The notes: a model not told the origin generated them from the sequence alone. Counted from the first letter of the stretch, positions 1-7,864 are shown. The stretch is 43,039 nucleotides of DNA from Candidatus Gastranaerophilales bacterium (GCA_944324375.1 CALUWB010000011.1:1-43039), one strand, 5' to 3'. Translations and numbers: made by a program.

Positions 1-248
1 AAGAAGCTTATGAAAAATTACTTGCTGCAGGTATTGAAGCAGTAATTGATGATAGAGATGAAAGACCTGGTGTTAAATTCAAAGATGCTGATTTAATAGG
101 CTTCCCATTTAGAATTACTGTTGGTAAATCAATCCAAAACGGTAATGTTGAATTTGTTGTAAGAGAAACAGGTTCAAAAGAAGAAATGGCACCTGAAAAA
201 GCTGTTGAATATGTAATAAGCCATGTAAGAGAAGCTTTAAAACACTAA
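1..248 (+). CDS. proS: Prolyl-tRNA synthetase, C-terminal fragment (5' end outside window)
   Basis: The frame is open from the left edge (first full codon at base 3) to a TAA at 246-248, giving about 81 residues. They match the anticodon-binding domain of bacterial ProRS: a stretch reading [20 protein letters not shown], then FRITVGK and a terminal [17 protein letters not shown] helix. ProRS charges tRNA-Pro in the cytoplasm. The catalytic domain lies upstream and cannot be judged. The stop codon overlaps the end of the convergent GNAT gene by 4 bp, so there is no room for a terminator between them. The family call is firm because this domain end is highly conserved. Confidence 0.93.
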   Translation, partial: EAYEKLLAAGIEAVIDDRDERPGVKFKDADLIGFPFRITVGKSIQNGNVEFVVRETGSKEEMAPEKAVEYVISHVREALKH

Positions 249-976
249 ATATTATTGAACCATCTAGGTTGTTTTTTATCTAATGGTTTTGTTAAAAAAT
301 CTGCATATTGAGGATAGTCAATTCTATCCTCTCTCATGCTATCAATTATTCTTGCTTGGCCTGAGTGTCTATAAGTTAAAGGCTTAAATCCTAACTTTTT
401 ATAAAAAGGTACAGATTCTGAGTATGAAACAAGAAACATATCAGAATATTTGTTGTTGCTATCAATTACTTTATTTAGAAGAGTTTCTCCAATGCGATTT
501 CTTCGATATTTTTTATTAATAGCAATAGAATCTAAGTATAAAGTATTTTCGTTATTGATAACATTTGGTATATTTAAAGGTTCTGTAATGATAGCTGCAG
601 TAAGTTGTTTTTTCTTATTCCGACCAAGCATAATAGTTGTATCAGGATTTTTTAATCTCCTTTTTACGTCTTTTATTGTGCCATTTATATAATCATCATA
701 TATTGCTTTATCAAATGTATCTGTGTGTTTTCTGCATAATTTCCAAAATGGGTGGGCTGATTGATTTGCAAAATTATCTAAAAAGAAAGTCGAAATTTCT
801 TTTAATAACTTGTTTTTTACAGGTTTATTATAATCAATTTCTTTAAAATAAATAACATCATTTCCTGTTTTAATTTTAAAAGGTTTAACAGGATTATTTA
901 AAGATTTGAAATTAGTATGATTATAATTCTGAATTTCCATATATAAAGAATACCTATGAATATTGAATTTTGACAC
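245..976 (-). CDS. GNAT family N-acetyltransferase
   Basis: Predicted protein of 243 residues. The GNAT fold is visible in the second half: a beta strand ending LYLDSIAI (about 146-153), then the acetyl-CoA pyrophosphate loop [17 protein letters not shown] (about 155-171, a variant of R/Q-x-x-G-x-G/A), and a late [13 protein letters not shown] segment (about 188-200) typical of motif B. The first 100 residues are not recognised and may bind the acceptor, which cannot be named. The longest frame starts with GTG at 976; an in-frame ATG at 940 (residue 13) is an alternative. Neither has a good Shine-Dalgarno sequence, so the start is uncertain. The gene is divergent from the small orphan gene at 1095 and overlaps proS by 4 bp at its 3' end. 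Confidence 0.8.
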   Translation of the reverse strand: MSKFNIHRYSLYMEIQNYNHTNFKSLNNPVKPFKIKTGNDVIYFKEIDYNKPVKNKLLKEISTFFLDNFANQSAHPFWKLCRKHTDTFDKAIYDDYINGTIKDVKRRLKNPDTTIMLGRNKKKQLTAAIITEPLNIPNVINNENTLYLDSIAINKKYRRNRIGETLLNKVIDSNNKYSDMFLVSYSESVPFYKKLGFKPLTYRHSGQARIIDSMREDRIDYPQYADFLTKPLDKKQPRWFNNI

Positions 977-1008
977 TTTTGTAAAGTAATGTTAAGAGTA
1001 GCAAAAAC

Positions 1009-1094
1009 AAAAAAGCAATTTTTAAAATGATATATACTTTATATATACATAAGAAATAATTAATTAGAAATTAGGATTTAAAAGGAGAATAAAC
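1009..1094 (+). promoter_or_regulatory. Promoter and leader of first small-protein cassette
   Basis: Contains AAAAAAGCAATTTTT (1009-1023), then CTTTATATATACATA (1037-1051), a TTAGAAATTAGGATTTAA block and an AGGAG Shine-Dalgarno sequence. The same blocks occur in the same order and almost the same spacing before the ATG at 1702. GCAAT to CTTT is 22 bp in both copies. The upstream TTTTGTAAAG (977-986) also has a counterpart at 1578. The exact transcription start is not determined. Confidence 0.6.
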
Positions 1095-1439
1095 ATGGGC
1101 AAATTTGACATTAATGGCGTAAACGGTTCAACACCTTTATTTGGAACAAATGGTTCAACAAAAGCTGATAAAGCAGATAAAACATTTGATTTTGGTTTTA
1201 ATACTCCTTCAGATATGGGAGTAGGTTTAGATACAGTACAATTTTCAGCAACAAAACCAGCTTTTGACTCATCAGATTTAGATGCAATGTGGGCAATTGC
1301 AGGAATAACAAAACCAGAATCAATTAAACCTTTAGAAAAAACTATGGCATTTGCAGCTGAAGGTGCAGAATATGGTGTTGAATATTCTGAAGAAGATATG
1401 AATCTTGCAAGATTTATGTTTGAAAACCTAAAAGCGTAA
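1095..1439 (+). CDS. Small orphan protein with MGxFDING N-terminus (cassette copy 1)
   Basis: Predicted 114-residue acidic protein of unknown function. It starts MGKFDINGVNGSTPLFGTNG and lacks a hydrophobic signal peptide or membrane segment. The N-terminal third is Gly/Asn/Thr/Ser-rich; the C-terminal part looks helical, ending in EEDMNLARFMFENLKA. The ATG at 1095 follows a strong AAAAGGAG sequence. The next gene, at 1702, begins with nearly the same heptapeptide (MGSFDING) and also ends in a short helical segment, and the flanking non-coding DNA of both is related. The two are therefore diverged copies of one cassette. The gene has its own promoter and terminator. The MGxFDING segment may be a sorting or assembly signal, but nothing in the sequence proves that. 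Confidence 0.8.
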   Translation: MGKFDINGVNGSTPLFGTNGSTKADKADKTFDFGFNTPSDMGVGLDTVQFSATKPAFDSSDLDAMWAIAGITKPESIKPLEKTMAFAAEGAEYGVEYSEEDMNLARFMFENLKA

Positions 1440-1445
1440 GATATA

Positions 1446-1539
1446 ACCTTCCCTTAAAGCAGATTTAATGGCATTGGTGGATAACGCCATTTCTATCAAC
1501 TGCCATCGCCCGTGGGAAATTAGGGAAAGATTGTAAGAT
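1446..1539 (+). ncRNA. Structured 3' UTR element, copy 1 (contains block shared with 2258-2291)
   Basis: Downstream of the first orphan gene. Bases 1468-1506 can form a hairpin closed by ATGGCA/TGCCAT, with an inner GGATA/TATC pairing. Flanking TTCCC (1449-1453) can pair with GGGAA (1523-1527). Bases 1509-1539 carry GTGGGAAAT, TAGGGAAAG and GTAAGAT blocks that recur in the same order after the next gene. It does not match a riboswitch or housekeeping RNA that I recognise. It may be an mRNA 3' stability element or an sRNA released from the mRNA. Confidence 0.4.
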
Positions 1540-1547
1540 AAAGTTTC

Positions 1548-1577
1548 AAGCGTCAGCAATACTGGCGCTTTTCTTTT
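1548..1577 (+). terminator. Rho-independent terminator of first small-protein gene
   Basis: AAGCGTCAG (1548-1556) pairs with CTGGCGCTT (1562-1570) with one G-U pair and a 5-nt loop, followed by TTCTTTT. Confidence 0.85.
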
Positions 1578-1701
1578 ATTTGTAAACATTTCTTAACAAA
1601 ATAGAAATAAAAAGCAATTTTTTCTTCTTTATATACTTTATATATACATAAGATATAAATAACTAAGAATTAGAAATTAGGATTTAATAGGAGAATATAT
1701 T
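1578..1701 (+). promoter_or_regulatory. Promoter and leader of second small-protein cassette
   Basis: Has TTTGTAAAC (1579-1587), AAAAAGCAATTTTTT (from 1609), CTTTATATATACATA (1636-1650), TTAGAAATTAGGATTTAA and a TAGGAGAATA Shine-Dalgarno block. This is the same order as before the gene at 1095, with only small length differences in between. Confidence 0.6.
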
Positions 1702-2232
1702 ATGGGTAGCTTCGATATCAACGGTTTCAAAAATGCATTCTTAAATGAAATGGCTAGAATAGCAAATTCAGAAACATTAGGTGGTAAAATTGATACTCAA
1801 GGTGAAATTCAAGCTGCAAATAATGCTAAAGCAATCTTTAAATCAGATTTGGCATCAAATCCAATCGGGGATTCATTCCAAAAATCAAATTCAGATGCTG
1901 TAGCGAATGAAGTATCAGTTGAAGATTTAATGGCTCTTCTTGATGATCCTGAATTAAATGTATCAAGAGTAAATGAATTAATACAAGATGCACCTGCAAA
2001 ATCTTTGGGTAATCTTTCAAAAGTTGGGAGTATAAAACGTCCTGAAGAAACTACTCAGATGGCAGTAATGTCTGATGCTGATACTGATGGTGTAAATTTC
2101 TATACAGATATGGCAATTGCAGAAGGTCGTAATACAGATATTGCAATGGCAACAGATTCAGCAGAAGAAGGAATGGATGCATTAGGACCTAAATTCTATG
2201 ATGCATTTATGGAAGCATTGTACGCAGCATAG
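1702..2232 (+). CDS. Small orphan protein with MGxFDING N-terminus (cassette copy 2)
   Basis: Predicted 176-residue acidic protein of unknown function, starting MGSFDINGFKNAFLNEMARI and ending KFYDAFMEALYAA. It has no signal peptide or membrane segment. The middle is rich in Asp, Asn, Ser and Ala, with a run of short helices (VEDLMALLDDPELNVSRVNE, about residues 72-91). It shares the N-terminal heptapeptide, promoter region and 3' element with the preceding gene, but the rest of the protein is longer and weakly similar, so the copies have diverged well beyond a recent duplication. The ATG follows a TAGGAG Shine-Dalgarno. The gene is monocistronic, with its own terminator at 2305. Confidence 0.8.
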   Translation: MGSFDINGFKNAFLNEMARIANSETLGGKIDTQGEIQAANNAKAIFKSDLASNPIGDSFQKSNSDAVANEVSVEDLMALLDDPELNVSRVNELIQDAPAKSLGNLSKVGSIKRPEETTQMAVMSDADTDGVNFYTDMAIAEGRNTDIAMATDSAEEGMDALGPKFYDAFMEALYAA

Positions 2233-2257
2233 GAATTTGTTTAAATTTCTGTTGCGT

Positions 2258-2291
2258 CCCTTTGTGGGAAATAGGGAAAAGATAGTAAGAT
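2258..2291 (+). ncRNA. 3' UTR element, copy 2
   Basis: TCCC (2257-2260) can pair with GGGA (2266-2269) around a TTTGT loop. GTGGGAAAT, AGGGAAAAGAT and GTAAGAT blocks then follow in the same order as at 1509-1539. The sequence just upstream differs between the two copies, which suggests that this block specifically has been kept. No RNA family is recognised. Confidence 0.4.
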
Positions 2292-2304
2292 TTGGGTTAA
2301 AGTT

Positions 2305-2328
2305 GCGGCATTTTTTGCCGCTTTTTTT
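2305..2328 (+). terminator. Rho-independent terminator of second small-protein gene
   Basis: GCGGCA (2305-2310) pairs perfectly with TGCCGC (2316-2321), followed by seven T. Confidence 0.9.
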
Positions 2329-2409
2329 GTTTTGTAAAGATTTTTAGAATAACTAGCAAAATAAATGCATTATATGTTTTAGTTTATTATCGAATTAAAA
2401 GGTTTGTGT

Positions 2410-2838
2410 ATGACATTTTTTAAGCTAAATACAAAGATATCTCAAATCCAACCTAATAAAAGTATTAAAAATGATGCTAATAATAATCAGGTTAAATCTA
2501 CCCCAAGTTATAAAGCGACTAAGAATGGTTTAATATTTGGAATTGGAGCAGGTTTAGGAGATGGTTTTGCAACGGTGTATTCAACAAAGAATAATATAAA
2601 AAAATCTTTAGCAGAATATAAGGGATATAGTTTTTCTCAGAAAAAAGAAGCATTAAAAGAGATTTTAAATATAAAAGGAATGACCTTAAAGAAATATAAG
2701 GATTTTATTCGAAAAGAAATGAGTGTATCAATGCCAAAAGTAATGCTAAGAAGAGCATTATTATATGGAAGTGTATTGGGATTAATAGGTTTTGGGATAG
2801 ATAAATATCAAGGTTATAACAAGCAGTCAAAAAAATAA
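2410..2838 (+). CDS. Small hypothetical protein with two Gly-rich hydrophobic segments
   Basis: Predicted 142-residue basic protein of unknown function when begun at the ATG at 2410. This ATG has an AAAAGG sequence at a suitable distance (2398-2402); a TTG two codons upstream is possible but less likely. The first ~35 residues are Asn/Lys/Gln-rich and probably disordered. Two short glycine-rich hydrophobic stretches follow: GLIFGIGAGLGDGFATVY (about 41-58) and LLYGSVLGLIGFGIDKY (near the C-terminus), separated by a basic helical region. The glycine spacing suggests membrane-associated helices. It is the third consecutive small orphan gene here and ends in a strong bidirectional terminator. 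No domain is recognised. Confidence 0.7.
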   Translation: MTFFKLNTKISQIQPNKSIKNDANNNQVKSTPSYKATKNGLIFGIGAGLGDGFATVYSTKNNIKKSLAEYKGYSFSQKKEALKEILNIKGMTLKKYKDFIRKEMSVSMPKVMLRRALLYGSVLGLIGFGIDKYQGYNKQSKK

Positions 2839-2868
2839 GAAACTAAATTATTTAGTTTCTTATTTTTT
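2837..2868. terminator. Bidirectional terminator between the orphan gene and the minus-strand operon
   Basis: AAGAAACTAAA (2837-2847) is perfectly complementary to TTTAGTTTCTT (2851-2861). A T-rich run follows on the plus strand, and the seven A before the stem give a U-run for minus-strand transcripts. It can therefore end both the gene at 2410 and the long operon finishing at 2886. Confidence 0.88.
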
Positions 2869-2885
2869 ATAATTTTATTTTGTTT

Positions 2886-3842
2886 TTATTTTTCTTGTAA
2901 TGCAGGTTGGACTGTTCCATCATTCAAAATACAATATTGACAAGCTTGTTGATAATCTCTTTTGTAAAAATTAATCAAATCTTCTCGCAAATTAGAACTA
3001 TTCATATCAACATAATCATTTATATCTATTAATCCTAGTTCCCGAGCAGATGAAGCTTTAGGACAAATATCAAGTTTTCTATTTAATAATTGAATACAAT
3101 TTGTAATGGAACATTGATTAACTTTGCAAATCGTTTCAGATACTGAAAACTTATTTTGTGAAAACCCATATTCTCTATACCAACTCCAATTATCAATAAT
3201 TTGATATTTAATATTAGCTTGTTTTAATCTTTCAATTATTGCATCATGTTTTACTAAAGGTTTAACTTCTCCATTTACAGCATAATTACTGATATAAAAA
3301 TAAACTTTTTTATTATTTTCACTCAAAATATCAAGTAATTTTTGAGATGGAACTATTGTACCATTAGATAAAATTCTGATTATATCAATATTACTTTTTT
3401 GACAAGTATATTCTAAAATTTCATGTAGTTTAGGATGCATAAGAGGCTCTCCTCCTATTAACACAAAATGTCTAATTTTATTTACAGAATTGCAAAGTTT
3501 ATCTAGATTTCTTTTGAATTCTTCAACGTCAACCTCAATATGAGATACTGAATTAAATTTTGGTATCAAAGCATTACAATCTCTACATTTTAGAGTACAT
3601 TTTGTTGTTATACAATATGCAATCTGTGGGATGTTGAATATATTTTTCTCATAAAAATTTTCTATTTCCTCTTTTATAAAAGATTCTATATAAAAATCTT
3701 TCTTTTGTGGATTAAGAAATTTTCCTTCTTTATACCACATAAACCTTTGTAATTCTGTTCCAAATCGATTTTCTGCATTTTCTTTTAAATATCTTCTTAA
3801 AAAAGTTTTTGTTATATTATATTTTTTAATTAGTTCTTGCAT
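2886..3842 (-). CDS. Radical SAM protein with extra C-terminal cysteines
   Basis: Predicted 318-residue enzyme. The SAM-binding 4Fe-4S motif CxxxCxxC is C82, C86, C89 (KCTLKCRDCN), and GGEP at 130-133 is the usual SAM-contact motif, so radical SAM chemistry is well supported. The C-terminal third carries further cysteines (about 238, 243, 248, 259, 300, 303), including CxxxxCxxxxC and CQYC. These could hold an auxiliary cluster, as in SPASM/Twitch-type enzymes, although the exact SPASM pattern is not evident. About 70 residues precede the catalytic barrel. The substrate is unknown. It is the last gene of the 15635-2886 operon but is separated from the preceding gene by 129 bp containing a TATAAT-like hexamer, so it may also have its own promoter. 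The ATG is preceded by AGGGAG. Confidence 0.85.
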   Translation of the reverse strand: MQELIKKYNITKTFLRRYLKENAENRFGTELQRFMWYKEGKFLNPQKKDFYIESFIKEEIENFYEKNIFNIPQIAYCITTKCTLKCRDCNALIPKFNSVSHIEVDVEEFKRNLDKLCNSVNKIRHFVLIGGEPLMHPKLHEILEYTCQKSNIDIIRILSNGTIVPSQKLLDILSENNKKVYFYISNYAVNGEVKPLVKHDAIIERLKQANIKYQIIDNWSWYREYGFSQNKFSVSETICKVNQCSITNCIQLLNRKLDICPKASSARELGLIDINDYVDMNSSNLREDLINFYKRDYQQACQYCILNDGTVQPALQEK

Positions 3843-3971
3843 TTTATTTTCTCCCTAGTTTTGCTCTTAATAATGTTTATATTATATTTTTTGAATTTTA
3901 TCTTTAGTTTCCTAAATATAATAATTCTTTTTAGTATTCTTCTTTTTTTATTTTTATCAAATTACATCGTA

Positions 3972-5576
3972 TTATTTCTGTTCTGCAATCAATAAAGTTT
4001 CAACTGTAATATCACCACTATTTTGGGGACCTTGAAAGAAATTAAATTTATATCCCAAATCCCAACTTTCAATGAGTGGTTTAATTTTATAAAAATCATT
4101 ATAACTATGATAAATACTAATTAATAAAGTTGGTTTTTGTGAATAAATTGTGTTTTTAGCACCAGTAAGTAATTTTTGTTCAAAACCTTCCACATCTGTT
4201 TTTATCATTCCGACTTTAATATGATTTTTTTGGACATAATCATCTAATGTTGTAATATTAATATCAAGATTTCCATCCTCACATATGGTACTTTCAATAT
4301 TTTTTAAATCGGTATCAAAAGATTTAATTTTACTAATACAAATTTCATCACCTAATGCTAAATTTTCAATTTTTATATTTTTTAGATTATTTAATTCTAT
4401 TGTTTTGAGAGCTAAATCATAATTACTCTTCAATGGCTCAAAACCATATATAAAACTATCAGGGAATTCTTCTCTAAAGATTAAAGCGCTATCAGCAATA
4501 AAACAACCACCATCTATAATTGCTTTACCATTAATATAATCTTTATTTTTCAATAAATTAAGACCATGTTTGTAATAAAAAACACTTGATTCAAAAAGTT
4601 TAATTGGAAGTTTAAAACCATTCCACTCATAAACGTTATTAATTTTTTTTACTTGCTTTTCAAATTCTTTAACTTGTTGAATTTGTTCCAACTCTTTTTT
4701 ATTATAAATATCTTTAACTGAAACAAAAGACTTGGAATATGCAAATTCTAATTTATCTATTAAATTTTTTGCATGAATATAAGCTTCTCCACTCAATCCA
4801 AATAATAGTTGTTGAATATTTTTTTTGTGTTCTTCATCACTCAGTTTTTTTCTATCATTTTTAAAGACAGTAGATCTAAATGCATCAACCATTTGAGACA
4901 TTGCAGATTTATTTCCTTGCAATTTTGCGCGTAAAATTTTTGCATAATCTTTAAATTCAGTTTTCTGTTGCGTTTTTCCAAAATTAGAAGAATGTATTCT
5001 TCTATTAGTTGAAACAATATCTAGCTTTTTTATTTGTAGCTTATTTTCGTTCATTTTGGATTGCCAATCGATAATTTCGCCTGCTGTTACGGATTCATTG
5101 AATAGACCGATTTTATCAAATACAGATTTTCGTATAAGAACAGCACCTGTAAATAAACCATAATATGGTTCTTTTTTTATTATAGTTTTTTGTTTTTCTT
5201 CTTCTGATAATTCAGGAGAATAGAAATCTTTTACTTTTGCCATAACAGCATAAATATCTGTATTTGAGTCTAATTCTTTATATAATTCAGGTAAAATATT
5301 CGTGTTCATAACATCATCTGCATCATGAAACATGATATAATCCCCTTTGGCAATTTTTAGTCCTGTATTTTTAGCAACAACCTGACCTTTTGATATTTCA
5401 TGAGTTATTACAGTACAGCCTAAATTTTGGGCTATTTCAAGAGTATTATCAGTTGAACCGTCATTAACTACTATTATTTCAAGATTCATATTTTGGTTCT
5501 TTATTGATTCTATAGCTTCTGTTATATAATTTGAACCGTTTTTTACAGGCATTATAATTGATATTAATTTGTTCAT
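3972..5576 (-). CDS. Bifunctional GT2 glycosyltransferase / FkbM-type methyltransferase fusion
   Basis: Predicted 534 residues in two parts. Residues 1 to about 230 are a GT-A fold family 2 glycosyltransferase: SIIMPVKNGSNYITEAIESI, EIIVVNDGSTDNT and MFHDADD (the DxD-like metal site). Residues about 330-534 are an FkbM-type SAM methyltransferase: AIIDGGCFIADSALIFREEF, YGFEPLKSNYDLA, and VGMIKTDVEGFEQKLLTGAK. Between them lies a helical region (about 235-330, EEHKKNIQQLLFGLSGEAY onward) that also opens the two separate FkbM proteins of this operon. The protein probably transfers a sugar and O-methylates it, or the glycan; donor and acceptor are unknown. It lies 20 bp after the FkbM gene at 5597. 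Start ATG with AAGGAT upstream. Confidence 0.87.
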   Translation of the reverse strand: MNKLISIIMPVKNGSNYITEAIESIKNQNMNLEIIVVNDGSTDNTLEIAQNLGCTVITHEISKGQVVAKNTGLKIAKGDYIMFHDADDVMNTNILPELYKELDSNTDIYAVMAKVKDFYSPELSEEEKQKTIIKKEPYYGLFTGAVLIRKSVFDKIGLFNESVTAGEIIDWQSKMNENKLQIKKLDIVSTNRRIHSSNFGKTQQKTEFKDYAKILRAKLQGNKSAMSQMVDAFRSTVFKNDRKKLSDEEHKKNIQQLLFGLSGEAYIHAKNLIDKLEFAYSKSFVSVKDIYNKKELEQIQQVKEFEKQVKKINNVYEWNGFKLPIKLFESSVFYYKHGLNLLKNKDYINGKAIIDGGCFIADSALIFREEFPDSFIYGFEPLKSNYDLALKTIELNNLKNIKIENLALGDEICISKIKSFDTDLKNIESTICEDGNLDINITTLDDYVQKNHIKVGMIKTDVEGFEQKLLTGAKNTIYSQKPTLLISIYHSYNDFYKIKPLIESWDLGYKFNFFQGPQNSGDITVETLLIAEQK

Positions 5577-5596
5577 ATTTTTATCCTTTTATTATC

Positions 5597-6616
5597 TTAT
5601 TCTTGTTCACAAACAAGTAATGTCTCTATCTCAATTGAACCAAGTTTTTGAACCCCTTGAAAGAAATCAAATTTATATCCAAGGTTCCAACTTTCAATCA
5701 TAGGTTTAATTTTATAAAAATCATTATAACTATGATAAATACTTATTAATAAAATTGGTTTTTGTTCACATATAGTTTGTTTAGCCCCATTTAGTAACTG
5801 CTGTTCGAACCCTTCTACATCAGTTTTTATTAATCCAACTTTTAAATTATGTTCTTTTACATAAGAATCAAGAGTTACACTCTTACCATCTACATAATTT
5901 TCTGATTTTATTAATTTTTCATTTTGTTGTACAATTTTACTTCCTCCTGCATTTCTTTGAGGATCTTCTACTTGTAATCTGATTGTTTCATTTTTATCTC
6001 CTAAAGCAAGATTTTCATATTGAATATTTTGTAAATGATTTAATTCTATTGTTTTTAATCCCATTTCATAAATAGATTTTATGGGTTCAAATGCAATAAT
6101 TTTGTTTTGACAAAATTCTCTAAAAATTAGGGCACTATCACATATATATGCTCCAGCATCAATTATTACTGCGTCTTTGTCCATGTTGTTTAATGTTTTT
6201 AGTTTATTTAGTCCGTGCTTATAATAAAATGTTGAATCAAAAAAGGAATTTACAGGAAGTTTAAAGTTTTTCCAATAAAAATAATCCTCATTTCTTTTTG
6301 GTTCGCCTTCAAAAGCTTTTACCTTCTCAAGCTCTTCTAATTCTTCTTTAGAATAAATTTCTTTTAAAGGTACAAATTTTTTATTATAAGTTTTTTCAAG
6401 TTTATTAATCAAATTTAAACAATTTGTTCTTGCATTGGAATCAAGATTTTTTAAAAGATTTTCTATATTTTTTTTATGTTCTTCTTCACTAACTTGTTTG
6501 CGTGCATCTAAAAAATTCGTTGTACGGAATCTTGAAACAAGTTGATTAATTGCAGAAAGTTTGTTATTATTAGGTTTGTTTTCTTTATTATTTGTAGATT
6601 TTAAATTATTATTCAT
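5597..6616 (-). CDS. FkbM family methyltransferase (copy with Asn-rich N-terminus)
   Basis: Predicted 339 residues from the ATG at 6616, chosen because AAAAGGAAG lies just upstream. A longer frame from ATG 6655 would overlap the aldo/keto reductase by 8 bp. After an Asn/Lys-rich stretch comes the operon-specific helical domain (EEHKKNIENLLKNLDSNART, then FVPLKEIYSKEELEELEKV). FKLPVNSFFDSTFYYKHGL follows, then the FkbM SAM fold with AVIIDAGAYICDSALIFREF, IAFEPIKSIYEMG and VGLIKTDVEGFEQQLLNGAK. FkbM enzymes typically O-methylate sugars or small molecules. The C-terminal half is close to the methyltransferase half of the neighbouring fusion protein, so one probably arose from the other by duplication. 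Confidence 0.85.
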   Translation of the reverse strand: MNNNLKSTNNKENKPNNNKLSAINQLVSRFRTTNFLDARKQVSEEEHKKNIENLLKNLDSNARTNCLNLINKLEKTYNKKFVPLKEIYSKEELEELEKVKAFEGEPKRNEDYFYWKNFKLPVNSFFDSTFYYKHGLNKLKTLNNMDKDAVIIDAGAYICDSALIFREFCQNKIIAFEPIKSIYEMGLKTIELNHLQNIQYENLALGDKNETIRLQVEDPQRNAGGSKIVQQNEKLIKSENYVDGKSVTLDSYVKEHNLKVGLIKTDVEGFEQQLLNGAKQTICEQKPILLISIYHSYNDFYKIKPMIESWNLGYKFDFFQGVQKLGSIEIETLLVCEQE

Positions 6617-6647
6617 AAATATCTTCCTTTTCATATATCCCGAACTA

Positions 6648-7838
6648 TTATTCATTTATTTCTGGTAAAAGATTTATTTTCTTTATTAATTTTTTCTTAT
6701 GTTTAATATCCATAAATGGGAAATAATTAAATAAATATAATTTTTCATGCACAGGGGATTTTATTCTCTTTTTAATAAATGGTAAAAATGATAATAAATA
6801 ATAATATTCGTATTTATTTTCAGAATTTATAATTTTTTTCATTAATGGTATAAAATTTAATAAATACCAACCTGAAGTATTATCAGAAATTCTTTTATAT
6901 GATACTATTGCTAATTTATCAAATAACTTATAGTTTACATTTATATCTTCTTCTTTATTATTTATGCTTTCAAACAAATGTAATCTCATATATACTGTAT
7001 CAGCAACCATATATGAAGAAGGATGAGATTGTAAAGTATCTAAAATAGTTATATCTTCGTCATTTATTGTAAAATTAAATACATCCAAATTTTCAGACAT
7101 TCTTTCAGGGGTTGAAGTTTTAGCAATAGGGATATAGCCTTTTTGTAAACTCCATCTTAAGCAAATTTGTGCTGGTGTTTTTGAATATTTTTTTGCAATA
7201 TCTATAAGAACTTTATTGTCTCCTCCTCCTGTATGCATTAATGGCGCCCATGCTATTACTGTAATATTATTTTCAAGAGAATATTTTATAGCTTCTTTAT
7301 TTTGCCATTGAGGAGAAACTTCCAATTGATTTACTACAGGTTTAATTTTTGCAGTTTTGAATAATTCATCAAGATGATGAGGCATAAAATTTGAAACGCC
7401 GAGCGATCTAGCTAATCCATCGTTTTTTATTTTTTCCATAGCTTTCCAAATTTCAGCATTATTTTTTTTCCATTTATTTTTTGGTAGAACATTAGGCCAA
7501 TGGATTAAATATAAATCGACATAATCAAGATTTAATCTTTTTAAACTTTCATTAAAATATTTTATAGTTTTATCGTAATCGTTATAATGATGGCAAGATA
7601 ATTTTGTTGTAATGAATAAATCTTCTCTTTTTACAATTCCATCTTTTATCGCATTATTTATACCTATGCCGACTTCTGTTTCATTCTCATAACCTTCGGC
7701 TGTATCAATATGTCGATAACCTCTTTTTATAGCTTCATATACAAGAGTATCAATTCTTCCATCTGAATCTTTGATGTATAATGTTCCATATCCTAAAACA
7801 GGTATTTTATAACCATTTGCTAATGTTTGGTATTCCAC
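6648..7838 (-). CDS. Aldo/keto reductase with repeated C-terminal tail
   Basis: Predicted 396 residues; normal family members have about 275-330. The (beta/alpha)8 core has the catalytic tetrad D45, Y50 (HIDTAEGYENE), K79 (FITTKL) and H113 (LIHWPN), so NADPH-dependent carbonyl reduction is likely. From about residue 285 a 110-residue extension carries three copies of a hydrophobic-basic motif: WYLLNFIPLMKK (324-335), YYLLSFLPFIKK (346-357) and LYLFNYFPFMDI (367-378). From memory, similar aromatic-FIPL-Lys repeats occur at the C-termini of some surface-glycan glycosyltransferases; this may help the enzyme attach to a membrane or complex. The start is GTG at 7838 with AGGAG seven bases upstream. 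It sits between GT2 and FkbM genes, which suggests reduction of a sugar-linked carbonyl. Confidence 0.85.
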   Translation of the reverse strand: MEYQTLANGYKIPVLGYGTLYIKDSDGRIDTLVYEAIKRGYRHIDTAEGYENETEVGIGINNAIKDGIVKREDLFITTKLSCHHYNDYDKTIKYFNESLKRLNLDYVDLYLIHWPNVLPKNKWKKNNAEIWKAMEKIKNDGLARSLGVSNFMPHHLDELFKTAKIKPVVNQLEVSPQWQNKEAIKYSLENNITVIAWAPLMHTGGGDNKVLIDIAKKYSKTPAQICLRWSLQKGYIPIAKTSTPERMSENLDVFNFTINDEDITILDTLQSHPSSYMVADTVYMRLHLFESINNKEEDINVNYKLFDKLAIVSYKRISDNTSGWYLLNFIPLMKKIINSENKYEYYYLLSFLPFIKKRIKSPVHEKLYLFNYFPFMDIKHKKKLIKKINLLPEINE

Positions 7839-7864
7839 GAATTTTCTCCTTTTGTAATTATTTT

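Noticed and set aside
450-846. Plus-strand open frames opposite the GNAT gene
   Set aside because: Hydrophobic composition without any domain, no Shine-Dalgarno, and fully antisense to a gene with clear GNAT motifs.
1441-1547. Known riboswitch or tRNA after the first cassette gene
   Set aside because: No cobalamin, TPP, glycine or c-di-GMP core motif and no cloverleaf; position after rather than before a gene also argues against a riboswitch.
1838-2020. Minus-strand 60-codon frame inside the second cassette gene
   Set aside because: Repetitive Leu/His/Ile composition typical of an antisense shadow; the plus-strand gene has promoter, Shine-Dalgarno and terminator.
5800-5815. tRNA T-loop-like GTTCGAACCC
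   Set aside because: It lies within the FkbM coding frame and no acceptor stem or anticodon arm can be drawn around it.
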